In this document: positions 18,788 to 33,233 of the stretch, one piece after another
Numbering within the stretch: the first letter of the stretch is position 1
Layout: each line of letters starts with the position of its first letter
Assembly (NCBI GenBank): GCA_018262855.1
Contig: JADFDO010000008.1
Location: forward strand, 51,705-115,704
Length of the DNA stretch: 64,000 nucleotides
Reading direction: 5' to 3'
Source: Methanolinea sp.
GTDB taxonomy: Archaea > Halobacteriota > Methanomicrobia > Methanomicrobiales > Methanospirillaceae
Program-made: the position numbers and the translations under genes
The notes under the pieces: model-generated
Database searches by the model: none
What the model saw: only the letters and a program-made list of their open reading frames with translations
What the model was told of the DNA's origin: nothing

Positions 18788-21568
18788 TTGAGCCTACCTG
18801 AAATGCGGCAGCTGGAAGAGGCTGCCCTGAAGCAATGGGAGCATGCTTTTGAGGCTGATCCAGCAGCTAAAGAGAAATTTTACCTGACCGTGGCATACCC
18901 ATACCCCAGTGGGGCCATGCATGTTGGTCACGGGAGGACCTACATCGCTCCCGATGTGATCGCCAGGTTCTGGAGAATGAGGGGGCGCCAGGTCCTTTAC
19001 CCCATGGCTTTTCATGTCACCGGTGCACCGGTCATCGGGATTTCAAAGAGGATCGCCCGGGGCGACGAGAAAGCCATCCATCTCTACCGCGATCTCTACA
19101 GGGTCCCCGAGGAGACCTTAAAAGAGTTTACAAATCCCCTTACCATTGTCCGGCACTTCGCAGCCGAGTATCAGAGGGTGATGACCTCCTGCGGTCTCTC
19201 CATAGACTGGAGGCGCCGATTCACCACAGTGGATCCCCAGTACAGCAAGTTCATCGAGTGGCAATGGAAGCACCTTTGGGAGGGTGGCCACGTCAAGAAG
19301 GGGGCGCACCCGGTGCGGTTCTGCCCCCAGTGCGACAACCCTGTCGGGGACCATGACCTGCTCGAGGGGGACAAGGCTGAGATTCTGAAGTTCGTAATGG
19401 TGATGTTCCGGTGGAGAGATTCATTCATCCCTACCGCCACCCTTCGCCCCGAGACCGTCTATGGCGTCACGAACCTTTGGGTGAATCCCACTGTCACCTA
19501 TGTCAAGGTTCTTGTTGACGGCACCACATGGATCGTAAGCCGTGAGGCTGCAACCAAGCTCTCCCTTCAGGATCATGCTGTCAAGGAGATCGAGGAAATT
19601 CCAGGGAATTCCCTGATCGATCAGATCGTACATCACCCGCTCTGCGGTGATGTGCCGGTTCTCCCGGCGACCTTCGTAGATCCGGATATGGCAAGCGGAA
19701 TCGTCATGAGCGTCCCTGCCCATGCACCCTTCGATTACATTGCACTAAGAGACCTGCAGGCGGAGGGACGGTATCAGGACATTAAACCGGTATCTCTCAT
19801 AAAAGTTCCACATTATGGGGAGTTCCCGGCAAAAGATGCGGTTGAGAAGGCTGGAATTGTCGATCAGAACGATCCCCGCATGGATGCCCTCACCCAGGAA
19901 GTGTACAGCGCTGAATTCTCTTCGGGGAAGTTACTGGAAAAATATGGCGGTGAAACGGTCCGTCAGGCCCGCGAAACTGTCGGGATCCTGATGACAGACT
20001 CGTACAATTCATCTGTGATCTATGAATTTGACAGCCGTCCGGTTGTCTGCCGCTGTGGTGGCAGGGTGTATGTCAAGATACTGCATGACCAGTGGTTCCT
20101 CCAATACAGCGATCCTGCATGGAAATCACAGGTTGAAGCCCACTTGGCCGAGATGTCACTCGTTCCCCCGGAAGTGCGTGCGGAATTCGAACGGACGATC
20201 GACTGGCTCAAGGATTGGGCATGCACGAGGAGGGTGGGGCTTGGCACGAGACTCCCCTGGGATCCCGACTGGCTTATCGAGCCTCTCAGTGATTCGACCA
20301 TTTACATGGCGTATTACACGATTGCCCACCACCTGAAAAAATTCAATCCTGATGATCTCACCCCCGAAACCTTCGAGTTCCTGTTCCTCGGGAAAGACAC
20401 CCCTGGCCTTAAAAACAGGGAAGAACTTGAGGTGATGCGGAAGGAGTTCGAGTACTGGTATCCCTATGATTACAGGTTCTCGGCAAAGGATCTCATCTCC
20501 AACCATCTCACCTTCCAGCTCTTCCATCACGCAGCCATATTCCCAAAGGAGAGCATGCCATGCGGCATGGTAGTCTTTGGAATGGGGCTCCTTGAAGGTG
20601 CAAAGATGTCATCCTCGAAAGGAAATGTGTTCCTCCTTGAGGATGCACTGGAGGAGTTCGGGGCAGATACTGTCCGGATGTTTCTCGTCGGAAGTGCCGA
20701 ACCCTGGCAGGATTTCGACTGGAGAAATGATCTGGTCTATTCAACCCGCAAGCAGATCGAAAGGTTCTGGAACACAATAGAAGAGACCAGGAACGCCGAA
20801 CGCAGGACTTCGGGTGTCGATCCCTGGTTAATCTCAAGGCTCCAGCAGCATATCCAGAAAGCCACGGAGGCGCTCGAGCGGTTCCAGACCAGGCAGGCCC
20901 TCCAGGAGGCATTCTATGCAATTGAATCTGACCTGAAATGGTACCGGAAGCGACTTCCTGATGGCGCAGCCGGAGGGTTTGCCCTTAAGGAACTTGGTTC
21001 AATCTGGGTCAGGCTCCTGGCTCCTGTTATTCCGTTCACCTGCGAGAGGTTATGGTGTGAGATTGGCGGTGAGGGGCTTGTCTCGTTTGCACCATGGCCT
21101 TCCGCTGACAGGTCCAGGATCGATCCCAACCTTGAACTTGCAGAAGAGCTGCTGCTCAGAACGATAGAAGATATCGAGTCAATCAGGAAGGTCATCCAGA
21201 TAACTCCTTCCTCCATCACAATCTGCGTTGCCCCCTCCTGGAAGAAGGATGTGTTTGCATCGGTCGCTACTGCACCCGACAGGAATACCGTCATACGGGA
21301 GATCATGAAGGACGAACAGGTGCGAAGACGGGGAAAAGCCGCCCAGGATGCGATAAAACAGTGCATCACCCTCATTCACCGGCTCCCCCCCGGAATCGTT
21401 GAGCAGTATCTTAAGGCGGAGATGAATGAGATCGAGATATTCGACAACGCCCGGGATTTCCTTGAGAGAGAGTGCTCAGCAAAGGTTCACGTGGTGGATG
21501 CGGGAGAGAGCACGCTTGCCAAGGCATCAGCAGCCCTCCCCTTCAAACCGGCAATAGTTATTGAGTGA
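18788..21568 (+). CDS. leuS: leucyl-tRNA synthetase
   Basis: This is a class I synthetase of the archaeal/eukaryotic type, 926 residues. The HIGH-like motif is in [15 protein letters not shown] (about residue 45) and the KMSKS motif is KMSSSKGN (about residue 600). Between them lies the CP1 editing domain ([17 protein letters not shown], then [10 protein letters not shown]). The C-terminal anticodon-binding region ends near 926. TTG 18788 is the start, with a strong GGTGAG site 6-11 bases upstream. It follows the PIN-ATPase gene by 40 bases. Confidence 0.95.
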   Translation: MSLPEMRQLEEAALKQWEHAFEADPAAKEKFYLTVAYPYPSGAMHVGHGRTYIAPDVIARFWRMRGRQVLYPMAFHVTGAPVIGISKRIARGDEKAIHLYRDLYRVPEETLKEFTNPLTIVRHFAAEYQRVMTSCGLSIDWRRRFTTVDPQYSKFIEWQWKHLWEGGHVKKGAHPVRFCPQCDNPVGDHDLLEGDKAEILKFVMVMFRWRDSFIPTATLRPETVYGVTNLWVNPTVTYVKVLVDGTTWIVSREAATKLSLQDHAVKEIEEIPGNSLIDQIVHHPLCGDVPVLPATFVDPDMASGIVMSVPAHAPFDYIALRDLQAEGRYQDIKPVSLIKVPHYGEFPAKDAVEKAGIVDQNDPRMDALTQEVYSAEFSSGKLLEKYGGETVRQARETVGILMTDSYNSSVIYEFDSRPVVCRCGGRVYVKILHDQWFLQYSDPAWKSQVEAHLAEMSLVPPEVRAEFERTIDWLKDWACTRRVGLGTRLPWDPDWLIEPLSDSTIYMAYYTIAHHLKKFNPDDLTPETFEFLFLGKDTPGLKNREELEVMRKEFEYWYPYDYRFSAKDLISNHLTFQLFHHAAIFPKESMPCGMVVFGMGLLEGAKMSSSKGNVFLLEDALEEFGADTVRMFLVGSAEPWQDFDWRNDLVYSTRKQIERFWNTIEETRNAERRTSGVDPWLISRLQQHIQKATEALERFQTRQALQEAFYAIESDLKWYRKRLPDGAAGGFALKELGSIWVRLLAPVIPFTCERLWCEIGGEGLVSFAPWPSADRSRIDPNLELAEELLLRTIEDIESIRKVIQITPSSITICVAPSWKKDVFASVATAPDRNTVIREIMKDEQVRRRGKAAQDAIKQCITLIHRLPPGIVEQYLKAEMNEIEIFDNARDFLERECSAKVHVVDAGESTLAKASAALPFKPAIVIE

Positions 21569-21570
21569 GG

Positions 21571-21888
21571 TTATTCGGGTTCCACACTCTTTGCTTTTTT
21601 CACTCTCTCCTTTGTTGAATATCCCGTAACTTCATCGAGATATCGCCTGAAGCGGCGATTGGTATCGAGAATAATTTCATCGGTTGCACCCGTATCGGAT
21701 ACGGTATCGATAATAAGACTCTTCCCTTCCTTTCCGCAGGAGGCATCGAGCACTTTCAATGCCCCATACCTGATCCTGAAATGCCCTGCTTCCCTTTCTG
21801 GTTCCACGCCGAAACATTCTTTCAGCCTGGATCCGATGGTCTCCTGGAGATCTTTTGTATAACCCCGTTTTACAGGATATTCTTGCAT
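21571..21888 (-). CDS. DUF5611-like small methanogen protein
   Basis: This 105-residue protein starts MQEYPVKRGYTKDL and contains FRIRYGALKVLDASCGKEGKSLIIDT, a pattern I associate with the small euryarchaeal family DUF5611; the assignment is from memory. No enzymatic motif or membrane segment is visible. It converges on leuS with 2 bases between the stops and diverges from the PAC2 gene, whose first possible ATG is only 17 bases away. Confidence 0.6.
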   Translation of the reverse strand: MQEYPVKRGYTKDLQETIGSRLKECFGVEPEREAGHFRIRYGALKVLDASCGKEGKSLIIDTVSDTGATDEIILDTNRRFRRYLDEVTGYSTKERVKKAKSVEPE

Positions 21889-21923
21889 AATACTTTTTTA
21901 GGTGTATGAAATATGTTAATCTA

Positions 21924-22652
21924 ATGTCCACCGATCCTGACACCGATATCAAGATCTTCTCGAAGCCTCTTTCCAGTCAAGGCTCGTCCGTTCTCATGGG
22001 ATTCCCGGGGAGCGGTCTTGTTGGGAGTATCGCGCTCCAGTACATGATCGACCAGCTGGAATTTGAGCAGATCGGGAGCATCAACAGCAAGTATTTCCCA
22101 CCCCTTGCGATGATGAGCAAGGGTGTCGTCAATGTGCCTGTCCGGCTCTACGAAAAGGGAAATATCGTCTCAATAATTGCCGATATTCCCATCCACCCGA
22201 ATATATGCTATGAGGTTGCCAACGGCATCATGAACTGGCTGGAGCCCTTTTCTGTCAGGGAAGTGGTTGCAATCGCGGGCATCATCACCAATGAACCTGA
22301 GAAGAGAGTCTTTGGTGTGGCGAGCAACGAACAGGCCCTGTCCCGGATACAGGACTCCACGATCATACTCCCTGTCGGCAGCATCTCGGGAATTGCGAGC
22401 AGTATTCTCACCGAATGCAGGATACGGGATATCGCTGGATACGGGCTCCTCGGAGAGACCATCAATGCACCCGATCCAAGGGCATCGGCTGCCGCGATCG
22501 AGGTTCTCAAGAAGATGTATGATATCGATCTCGATGTGCAGCCGCTAATCGAACAGGCCGAAGAGATCGAGTCGACCATGCAGAAACTGGCTGAACAGGT
22601 GAAGACTGCTGAGACCATGCCAAAGAAAGAGCAGCTTCCCATGTACGGGTGA
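21924..22652 (+). CDS. PAC2-family proteasome assembly chaperone-like protein
   Basis: PAC2-type proteins are archaeal relatives of eukaryotic proteasome assembly chaperones. The N-terminal signature VLMGFPGSGLVGSIALQYMID is followed by the long mixed domain and a C-terminal helical tail (EQAEEIESTMQKLAEQV). ATG 21924 gives 242 residues; ATG 21906 would add six. A T-rich TATA-like stretch at about 21890-21900 lies 25 bases before 21924, so a leaderless transcript is likely. It overlaps the following DUF473 frame. Confidence 0.85.
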   Translation: MSTDPDTDIKIFSKPLSSQGSSVLMGFPGSGLVGSIALQYMIDQLEFEQIGSINSKYFPPLAMMSKGVVNVPVRLYEKGNIVSIIADIPIHPNICYEVANGIMNWLEPFSVREVVAIAGIITNEPEKRVFGVASNEQALSRIQDSTIILPVGSISGIASSILTECRIRDIAGYGLLGETINAPDPRASAAAIEVLKKMYDIDLDVQPLIEQAEEIESTMQKLAEQVKTAETMPKKEQLPMYG

Positions 22653-22657
22653 TACAG

Positions 22658-23050
22658 ATGAAGTGCCTCGCATTAACCGGAATCGCCCCACAGGTGATCA
22701 GAGAGCTCCAGGAAGGAAAAGCCCGGACCCTGGAACTACAGAGTACGCATAATGTGGTGACTCTTGCCGGAATTTCCCCCGGTTCGCTGGTATTCATGAC
22801 AACCGTGGATATGGAGGATCTCTCTCCAGGTGATTCGGGGATCATCGTGGAAATTCTCGCCGTAAGCATCACCATGAAACGGGTAATGGAATACGCTCAT
22901 GGCCTCCACTATGAAGAGCGAGAGCGAATGTCCGCACGGATAAAGGTGAAATGCGCCGGATCCTCCACTGTCAAGAGCGTGACGTTCGAAGGGATGATCC
23001 AGCCTATCACGGTCGAGGTGCTGAAATCTGCTTGTTACCACGCAGGATAA
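22658..23050 (+). CDS. DUF473 family protein
   Basis: This 130-residue protein has the conserved features of archaeal DUF473: the opening CLALTGI, the THNVVTL segment, DLSPGDSGIIVEI and a late YEERERMSAR motif. The ATG at 22658 is preceded by GGTGAT at the right distance; GTG 22649 is an alternative. It begins 5 bases after the PAC2 stop, so the two form an operon. Function unknown. Confidence 0.8.
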   Translation: MKCLALTGIAPQVIRELQEGKARTLELQSTHNVVTLAGISPGSLVFMTTVDMEDLSPGDSGIIVEILAVSITMKRVMEYAHGLHYEERERMSARIKVKCAGSSTVKSVTFEGMIQPITVEVLKSACYHAG

Positions 23051-23119
23051 CAGGATAATCGCCTTTTTATAAATTTTTCGTGAAATATTGAGGCGGATTG
23101 AAAATCCGGTCATAATTTT

Positions 23120-23487
23120 GGGTATAGTGACAATCTAGCCACCGAATTTTTTAGTAAAAGGTGTAAATAATCCCGTTATATTGAGGCGGGTTTCCTTGGT
23201 ATATAGTAAATTTCAGATGATGACTCCGTTCTTCAAGGCCAATGTGAATAGTCTTTGAACCGCCGCTGGGGCGTCCTTCACATCTATCATACCAAATTAC
23301 TCAAAAATCGTTGTGAGTCTGAAGGTGACCGCATGTCGCCCCGGGTCGGGGGCGGCGGGGTCAATTGCCTTTGAAAAGTGAGACCAACAAACCGCACTTT
23401 TTTCACCTGGATTTTGGTGAATGGGTTTTCCATTATTCCTCGTCGTGATTTGTGAGCGAGATTGGTGGTAAAAATGCCATTATACCC
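23120..23487. mobile_element. MITE-like element, copy 2 with target duplication
   Basis: This 368-bp element begins GGGTATA and ends TATACCC, flanked on both sides by TAATTTT (23113-23119 and 23488-23494), which looks like a 7-bp target duplication. The inner terminal boxes (CAATCTAGCCAC on the left; CAATCTCGCTCAC read from the right) match copy 1. The GC-rich core repeats the GTCGCCCCGGGTCG block and an ACCGCCGC/GGCGGCGGGGT complementary pair (23259-23266 and 23351-23361). No credible gene is inside. The rest of the 23051-23637 gap holds nothing else I can support. Confidence 0.72.
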
Positions 23488-23637
23488 TAATTTTCTTTCA
23501 GTCCAGGAAACATGCATACCATCCACTGCAGGAGATCAGTATCAAACGATGACCAGAGGGTACCATCAATTTCCCTGTTCAACACCAGGAGTCTGGGAAA
23601 ATATATTCTACTTCCTCAATGAAATAGTAGCTGAGTC

Positions 23638-24156
23638 ATGCCAGGCAACCAACTTTTAAAACACGCCATAGACGATCCAGCGACATGGAAGAGATCGGGG
23701 AATGAACTCTTCAAGCGGGGATTTTACAAAATTGCCCTGAAGTTTTACCGGAGAGCAATCGAGCTGAACCCTGGTTTTATCGAGGCCTGGAATAACCTCG
23801 GCCTTTCCTTTTTAAAAATTGGCAAGCTCGAAGAAGCTAGACTGTGCAATCAGAAAGTGAAGGAATTGAAAAAGAGCTCGAGGCTTGTCCAGGATAATAC
23901 TCTCCCATGTCCAGCGGACGATAGCAGGGCTTACCAGCGTTTCCGGTTGAATACATCCCAATCCCTTATCAATGATAATTTCTGGTATGCGTTCTGTATT
24001 GCCATCATTGCCGGGATCAGTTTCATTATCCTGACGATGAATAATCCCATCAGCAATCTTCTTCAAACCCTGGGATTCGTCTGGGGGATCTCGATACTTT
24101 CCTTTTTTGTGATATTCCTGCTCCTGCAATACGTAGTCAATTCACCAGGGAAGTAA
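23638..24156 (+). CDS. TPR protein with two C-terminal membrane helices
   Basis: This 172-residue protein carries about two tetratricopeptide repeats (residues 14-80; KRGFYKIALKFYRRAIELNP, AWNNLGLSFLKIGKLEEA), a polar linker, and two transmembrane helices (about 112-132 and 144-164). It is probably a membrane-anchored scaffold; no partner can be inferred. It sits between the repeat element and tRNA-Arg, with no clear ribosome site at the ATG. Confidence 0.65.
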   Translation: MPGNQLLKHAIDDPATWKRSGNELFKRGFYKIALKFYRRAIELNPGFIEAWNNLGLSFLKIGKLEEARLCNQKVKELKKSSRLVQDNTLPCPADDSRAYQRFRLNTSQSLINDNFWYAFCIAIIAGISFIILTMNNPISNLLQTLGFVWGISILSFFVIFLLLQYVVNSPGK

Positions 24157-24314
24157 CCAAATTATCGTTCGTCAAATATCTTTTCGGGTATGACTGCAGT
24201 ACCTGGTGGTATTTCAGGGTGAAAGGAGGGGAAGATCCACGTGCGTATGATTCTGACCTCGTACTCTATGAGTCGTGGAATGGTTCGAATGAAATAGTGA
24301 TCCGAGGGATCTGA
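24155..24314 (+). other. open frame without start, possible gene remnant
   Basis: After the TPR stop, a different frame stays open to the TGA at 24312-24314 and encodes a protein-like stretch (KYLFGYDCSTWWYFRVKGGE, then DSDLVLYESWNG). It has no ATG, GTG or TTG in a sensible place. It could be a decayed gene end or chance. Confidence 0.2.
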
Positions 24315-24359
24315 AACAACGATTAATTATTCACAGACCAAATAATACCCTGGATAACT

Positions 24360-24434
24360 GGGCTTGTGGCTTAGCCAGGATAGAGCGCCGGGCTTCTAAC
24401 CCGGATGTCGAGGGTTCGAATCCCTCCAGGCCCG
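24360..24434 (+). tRNA. tRNA-Arg (anticodon TCT)
   Basis: A 75-base cloverleaf with acceptor GGGCTTG pairing CAGGCCC (one G-U), anticodon stem CCGGG/CCCGG with loop CTTCTAA, and T-arm GAGGGTTCGAATCCCTC. The discriminator is G and no CCA is encoded. Anticodon TCT reads AGA. No intron is seen. Confidence 0.95.
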
Positions 24435-24538
24435 TAGTACGTACTATATTTCTTCCTCCGCCGCGAATCCAATTCTCCTCATTTCCTGAAAGAAACATTT
24501 AATCACGGTAAGATCCGATGCTCATCCGGGTATCGCAT

Positions 24539-24787
24539 ATGCCGGACAACTGTATACGGGCGAACAATGTCATAATGAACGCCATGGCCGATATTGAGAG
24601 CGCCTTTTATGATATCGAGAGCATCAAGAATGATATCCGGAACATCCAGTTCGATCTCACCGAACTTGACAAGAAACTGCATGAAGTCACTGAAAGGATG
24701 AGGGAGATCCAGGGAGCCCTCGGGAATATCTGCCAGGTATCACCGGGTTCCCATGACGACGACCCCCACAAGTCAGTGAGGATATAA
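24539..24787 (+). CDS. small coiled-coil protein
   Basis: A hydrophilic protein of about 82 residues (ATG 24539; ATG 24518 adds seven). Most of it is one predicted amphipathic coiled coil (MADIESAFYDIESIKNDIRN, LDKKLHEVTERMREIQ), and two cysteines flank the coil. No family recognised. It converges on nusA with a 65-base gap that contains the nusA terminator. Confidence 0.5.
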   Translation: MPDNCIRANNVIMNAMADIESAFYDIESIKNDIRNIQFDLTELDKKLHEVTERMREIQGALGNICQVSPGSHDDDPHKSVRI

Positions 24788-24837
24788 AACTACTTTTCCC
24801 GGAAAAATAGGAGTCAATAACCCGGATTCCGATTTGC

Positions 24838-24848
24838 GTTTAAAAAAA
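24838..24848 (-). terminator. poly-T terminator of the RNA polymerase operon
   Basis: Just after the nusA stop on the minus strand comes CCCTTTTTTTAAAC. A run of seven T in this position is typical of archaeal intrinsic termination. It implies that the operon ends at nusA. Confidence 0.6.
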
Positions 24849-24852
24849 GGGA

Positions 24853-25299
24853 TTATTCCATCTGGTTATTGATCAGGACTACGTCACTGATATTGTGCTG
24901 GCGCTGGGCAAGTTTCTTTGCCTTGAAGATGTTCTTACCCTCTTTCCCGATAGCAAGGCCGCGGTCCTCGTCCTTAACCTCAACCTGTGCCACCTGGCCA
25001 TCCCCTTCCCCTTCGAAGACCACGGAAGTCACCTTCGCAGGCAAAAAGCAGTTTCTGAGGAACTGGTCGGGGGTATTCGCGTACTCAACCACCTCGATCT
25101 TCTTCCCCATGACCTCCATCGCTTTCTTGATGCTCGAACCGCTCTTGCCGATCGCAAGGCCCATCTCACCGGGATTGATGACAAAGATGATCCTGTTATT
25201 CCGATCGTCAATGACACAGTCCCTGCTCCCAGCACCCGTCAGTTTCTCAAACTGGGAGATCAAGCGCATGCAGTCCTCGTTGAGTAACACTTCAGCCAT
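24853..25299 (-). CDS. nusA: archaeal transcription factor NusA
   Basis: This 148-residue protein has two KH domains and no other region, the usual archaeal NusA form. The GxxG loops are AIGKSGSS (about residue 52) and AIGKEGKN (about residue 117). The archaeal protein binds RNA and is thought to act with RNA polymerase in elongation or termination. It starts 5 bases after rpl30e and is the last gene of the RNA polymerase operon. Confidence 0.93.
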   Translation of the reverse strand: MAEVLLNEDCMRLISQFEKLTGAGSRDCVIDDRNNRIIFVINPGEMGLAIGKSGSSIKKAMEVMGKKIEVVEYANTPDQFLRNCFLPAKVTSVVFEGEGDGQVAQVEVKDEDRGLAIGKEGKNIFKAKKLAQRQHNISDVVLINNQME

Positions 25300-25304
25300 G
25301 GTAT

Positions 25305-25595
25305 TCAGGCCCTCTTAAGACTGAGGATATCAGATTCGCCGGGGTTGATGATCGCGAGTGCACTGACCATGAACGGTTTTCCGCACGCTTTCCCGAGCTG
25401 TACGCTGGATCCTTCAAACGTATAGATGAAGACGTTCTCTTTGGATTTGAGCATTTCTCTGTAATTTTCAGGGCAGTTTTCGGCCACTACCACCATCTTG
25501 GCCTTGCCGTTTTCGATGCACTGCGAGGTCATGTTCTGACCCAGCAGGACCTCTCCTGTTTTTATGGCTCTTCTTAAAGAAGCATTAAAATCCAT
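25305..25595 (-). CDS. rpl30e: ribosomal protein L30e
   Basis: This 96-residue protein is of the L7Ae/L30e fold and belongs to the large ribosomal subunit. Characteristic parts are LRRAIKTGEVLLGQN, AKMVVVAENCPENYR and the GKACGKPFMVSAL strand. It sits between rpoA2 and nusA, the standard archaeal order. Confidence 0.93.
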   Translation of the reverse strand: MDFNASLRRAIKTGEVLLGQNMTSQCIENGKAKMVVVAENCPENYREMLKSKENVFIYTFEGSSVQLGKACGKPFMVSALAIINPGESDILSLKRA

Positions 25596-25605
25596 TACAA
25601 TTCTC

Positions 25606-29410
<3,805 letters not shown>

Positions 29411-29421
29411 GACACTTCCTC

Positions 29422-31236
29422 CTACACCACATCCTCGAGTTTGAGTCTCGGGGCAATACCCATGCTCTTCATCTCATCCAGAAGAAGCTTGAACGCATAC
29501 GACATCTCGACAGGATAGATGTCTGTCTCACCACCGCATGCAAGGCACCTCGTGGTGTTGGCCTTCCGGTCCAGCATCGCCACCATTCCGCAATGGGCAC
29601 AGACATATTCCTGCACCTTGTCGGATTCATCGAGAAGACGCTCCTTCAGTGCCATTGCAGCACCATGGCCTATCATCACGTCGCGCTCCATCTCCCCGAA
29701 CCGCAGTCCGCCTTCCCTGGCCCTTCCTTCAGTGGGTTGACGGGTGAGCACCTGTACGGGCCCCCTGGATCTGGCATGCATCTTCGATGAGACCATGTGA
29801 TAGAGTTTCTGGTAATAAATCACACCCATGTAGATATCTGCAGAGAAGCGTTTCCCGGTGATCCCATCATACATCACCTCGCGCCCGGTATGTGCAAATC
29901 CCTGGCGTTTCAGCGATGCACGAAGGTCTTCTTCCCGCTCCCCTGAGAACGCGGTCCCGTTGATTCTCCTTCCCTCGAGCGATCCGACCTTTCCACCGAT
30001 CATCTCGAGCATGTGACCGATTGTCATCCGGCTCGGGATCGCATGGGGATTAATCACGAGGTCGGGGGTAAGCCCGGATTCAGTGTAAGGCATATCCTCC
30101 TGCGGTGTGATAAGCCCGATGACTCCTTTCTGCCCGTGCCTCGAGGCAAACTTGTCACCCACCTCCGGGACTCTCAGATCCCTTGTCCTTACCTTCACAA
30201 GCCGTGAACTGTTCTCACCTTCGGTGATGATGACGGTGTCCACGATCCCCCGCTCGTTGCTCCGCATAGTCACCGAAGTATCCCTGCGTTTCTCGACAGT
30301 GATGAGGTCGCTCGTGGGTTCTTCGAGGAAACGAGGCGGAGATGTCTTGCCGATCAGGACATCCTTCTCATTCACGACAGTCTCGGGGTTGATGACCCCG
30401 TCGTCATCAAGGTTTTTGTAGCTCTCGGCACCGTGAGCCCCTGTGACCTCTTCGTCAGGTATCTCGATCCTGTCAACCTGGCCACCGGGATATCTCCTCT
30501 CTTCCCCTTCGTAGGTGCGGAAGAAATGTGATCGTCCGAGGCCCCTGTCGATGGATGCCTTGTTGAAGATGAGGGCATCTTCGATATTGTATCCCTCGAA
30601 TGAAAGGATTGCTACGACAAAGTTCTGGCCTGCAGGCCTGTCATCCGATCCTATGAGGTCTGATGTCTGGGTATGGACCAGAGGTTTCTGGATATAGTGG
30701 AGGAGATGGCCACGGGTGTCCGGCCGGATCTTCATGTTTGCAGCGCCGAATCCGAGGGCCTGCTTTACCATCCCCGCACCCATGGTGACCCTCGGACTTG
30801 CATTGTGCTCCGGGAATGGGACGTGCGCAGCACCGATACCCAGGATGAGAGAGGGATCGATCTCCATATGGGTGTGTTCTGGAGTCGCATCTGAAGGGTT
30901 GATCGCGATGAAAAGATCCTCTTCCTCTTCGGCATCAATCATCTCTATAAATCCTTTGTTCACCAGGGTTGCAAACTCTATCTCCTTCTTTCTGAGTTTC
31001 TCGATGTCTTCATCGGTCACAAGCGGTTTTCCCTGGTTCAAAACTATCAGCGGCCGCCGTGCCCTCCCCCGGTCGGTATGGATGATCACATCGTTGTTGA
31101 ATTCCTTGTGGGAGATATTCACTTCAGCAGAGATCGCTCCCTGGCGACGCATCGCCCGGACCTGAGCTACCATGGATTTTGGATCATCCACAAGCCCGAT
31201 GAGGGCGCCATCTACAAACACCCTTGCCTTCTTCAT
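29422..31236 (-). CDS. rpoB1: RNA polymerase subunit B'
   Basis: This is the C-terminal half of the second-largest subunit (604 residues). It includes the hybrid-binding [18 protein letters not shown] region, [13 protein letters not shown], and a C-terminal zinc site CAHCGM...CLACGG. Its start overlaps the rpoB2 stop by 4 bases. The split of B into B'' and B' is typical of methanogens and halophiles. Confidence 0.97.
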   Translation of the reverse strand: MKKARVFVDGALIGLVDDPKSMVAQVRAMRRQGAISAEVNISHKEFNNDVIIHTDRGRARRPLIVLNQGKPLVTDEDIEKLRKKEIEFATLVNKGFIEMIDAEEEEDLFIAINPSDATPEHTHMEIDPSLILGIGAAHVPFPEHNASPRVTMGAGMVKQALGFGAANMKIRPDTRGHLLHYIQKPLVHTQTSDLIGSDDRPAGQNFVVAILSFEGYNIEDALIFNKASIDRGLGRSHFFRTYEGEERRYPGGQVDRIEIPDEEVTGAHGAESYKNLDDDGVINPETVVNEKDVLIGKTSPPRFLEEPTSDLITVEKRRDTSVTMRSNERGIVDTVIITEGENSSRLVKVRTRDLRVPEVGDKFASRHGQKGVIGLITPQEDMPYTESGLTPDLVINPHAIPSRMTIGHMLEMIGGKVGSLEGRRINGTAFSGEREEDLRASLKRQGFAHTGREVMYDGITGKRFSADIYMGVIYYQKLYHMVSSKMHARSRGPVQVLTRQPTEGRAREGGLRFGEMERDVMIGHGAAMALKERLLDESDKVQEYVCAHCGMVAMLDRKANTTRCLACGGETDIYPVEMSYAFKLLLDEMKSMGIAPRLKLEDVV

Positions 31237-32801
31237 CTGACGTCCCCCTTTATGTGCTCCACTCCAAGGGAGTAGAGTATCCGCACCACTTCTTCCTCGT
31301 CATGGACACCCCTGCTGATCTCCACCATCTGTGCAAAATTTTTCACAAGACCGCAGTTCGGACCTTCCGGTGTCTCGCTCGGGCATATACGTCCCCACTG
31401 GGTAGGGTGAAGATCACGGGCCTCGAAGTGCGGCTGGGACCTTGAGAGCGGCGAGATGACCCTCCGGAGGTGGGAGAGGACACTCATGTGATCCACGCGG
31501 TCCAGGAGTTGTGAGACCCCGGTTCTTCCACCCACCCAGTTCCCTGTCGCGAGCGGGTGGAGGAGGCGTTCGGTAAGGACGTCAGCTCGGACCGCTGTCC
31601 CGATGGAGAGATCACGATGACGCATGCTTGCCCGTTCAAGCTGGTACTTGATATCACGGGTGAGACGGTTCAAGGATATCCGGAAGAGATCCTCCATGAG
31701 ATCACCCGCAAGCTTCAACCGCTTGTTTGAGTAGTGGTCCTTGTCATCGATGCGTCGCTTGGAAAGGACCAGATCGAAACAGGCCTCTGCCATGCGACCG
31801 AGGAAATGAGCCTTCGCGAGGCGAACTTCGGCAACGGCCTCAAGATATCCCTCGTCACCCTCTTTTAAGTTGGTTGGCATCAGGTAGTTGAGGTGCGGGA
31901 GAAGGTAATTGTCCAGAACGAACTCAGCCCGTTTTCTCTGGTAATCCTTGGTCTGGTTGGGAGCCAGCTTCTTTCCGACATACATGACACCGGCTTCCAC
32001 GCTGTCACAATCACTCTCCTCGAGGTTCTGCATCATATAGGTCAGGATGTCCTCGTCGATTGAGACCGCGCTCACGATATCGTGGTCACTCATCATGCCA
32101 AGCGACCGCATCAGGTCAACGAACTTGAGATGGCCGGCAACCGAGGGAAAAGAGACCTCGAGAAGGTTTTTCCGGTTCCTTTCTACAACGACAAGCGCCC
32201 TGTAGCCCCGGTACTGCGAGAATACTTTTGCGACGTAGATCCGTTCGTTGTAGCGCTCCGTATACTCGGTCATTATCTTGTTCGAGGCGAGGTCTTCGAG
32301 GGTCATCAGCACCCGCTCGGTCCCGTTGACAATGAAATATCCGCCCGGATCGAGTGGATCCTCACCATGGCCGATCCGCTCCTCGCGGCTCATCCCATGA
32401 AGGTTACAGGCCGCCGAACCGACCATGATGGGCAGTTGCCCGATCGTGGTGATGACAGGTTCCTGCCTGTCACCGCCCTGGACAAGAGTCAGTTCGAGCT
32501 GGATTGGTGCCGCATAGGTAAGGTTCCTGAGTCGTGCTTCGCTCGGGAAAAGGTCCCCCTGGGACCCGTCAGCCTCCCTGACGAGCGGTTTTTTTACCTC
32601 CACTCTTCCAAGTTCGACCCAGACTGGATCATTGCTCCTCCCCCTGATCTCGATGTCGGTCTCGATTACGCGCTGTTCATTGACAACTTTCTGCAGATTC
32701 TGGAGGAGAAAATTGTTGAAGGAGTCGAGCTGGTGCCGCGCTACATGCTCCTGGGAAAAATATGCTTTTGATAGTACGCTTCTATTAATCAGAACGATCA
32801 A
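31233..32801 (-). CDS. rpoB2: RNA polymerase subunit B''
   Basis: This is the N-terminal half of the second-largest subunit (522 residues), with protrusion and lobe domains: [20 protein letters not shown], then [17 protein letters not shown], and the fork-loop region [20 protein letters not shown] near the C-terminus. It lies 11 bases after rpoH and is coupled to rpoB1. Confidence 0.97.
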   Translation of the reverse strand: MIVLINRSVLSKAYFSQEHVARHQLDSFNNFLLQNLQKVVNEQRVIETDIEIRGRSNDPVWVELGRVEVKKPLVREADGSQGDLFPSEARLRNLTYAAPIQLELTLVQGGDRQEPVITTIGQLPIMVGSAACNLHGMSREERIGHGEDPLDPGGYFIVNGTERVLMTLEDLASNKIMTEYTERYNERIYVAKVFSQYRGYRALVVVERNRKNLLEVSFPSVAGHLKFVDLMRSLGMMSDHDIVSAVSIDEDILTYMMQNLEESDCDSVEAGVMYVGKKLAPNQTKDYQRKRAEFVLDNYLLPHLNYLMPTNLKEGDEGYLEAVAEVRLAKAHFLGRMAEACFDLVLSKRRIDDKDHYSNKRLKLAGDLMEDLFRISLNRLTRDIKYQLERASMRHRDLSIGTAVRADVLTERLLHPLATGNWVGGRTGVSQLLDRVDHMSVLSHLRRVISPLSRSQPHFEARDLHPTQWGRICPSETPEGPNCGLVKNFAQMVEISRGVHDEEEVVRILYSLGVEHIKGDVR

Positions 32802-32812
32802 CCCCGCCTGAT

Positions 32813-33064
32813 TTATTTTTTCGGCCTTTTGATGACCAGTCGGTACGATTCGGCCCTTCCGGCCGTATGGGACATCCGAACGATGCGGATGACATCACCC
32901 ACTTTGGCTCCGATAACCTTCACAGCAGGATCGTCATGGTAGATTTTTGGCAGCTGTTCGCTGGAGATAGTGTAGAGAGAAAAGAGTTGCTGGACTTCAT
33001 CTTCGCTCATGATCTGGTGATCCGGAACCATTACGTGTTCCAGTACATTCAATTTTAAACTCAA
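32813..33064 (-). CDS. rpoH: RNA polymerase subunit H
   Basis: This 83-residue homologue of the C-terminal domain of eukaryotic Rpb5 shows the conserved [18 protein letters not shown] and GDVIRIVR elements. It is the first protein gene of the operon, 77 bases downstream of tRNA-Lys. No TATA box is visible in that gap, so it is probably read from the promoter upstream of the tRNA. Confidence 0.93.
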   Translation of the reverse strand: MSLKLNVLEHVMVPDHQIMSEDEVQQLFSLYTISSEQLPKIYHDDPAVKVIGAKVGDVIRIVRMSHTAGRAESYRLVIKRPKK

Positions 33065-33141
33065 CCCAAACCCCCGTCCTTAGGATGTTCGATTGCTCGC
33101 AGGGACATCACCGGTAACACCGCTGGCTGTGACCGCGGCAG

Positions 33142-33215
33142 CGGGCCCGGAGGGATTTGAACCCCCGACCACCTGGTTAAAAGCCAGGCGCTCTACCTAA
33201 CTGAGCTACGAGCCC
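33142..33215 (-). tRNA. tRNA-Lys (anticodon TTT)
   Basis: A 74-base cloverleaf on the minus strand: acceptor GGGCTCG with CGGGCCC, anticodon stem CCTGG/CCAGG with loop CTTTTAA, and T-loop TTCAAAT. The discriminator is G and no CCA is encoded. It sits directly upstream of rpoH and probably shares its promoter. Confidence 0.95.
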
Positions 33216-33233
33216 ATCGACTCTAAACACACA

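Noticed and set aside
23462..23659. 65-codon frame across the right end of the second element
   Set aside because: It crosses the element border and target duplication and overlaps the TPR start; no ribosome site.
24360..24434. tRNA-Arg as an integration site for a mobile island
   Set aside because: No repeated tRNA 3' end and no integrase gene in the neighbourhood.
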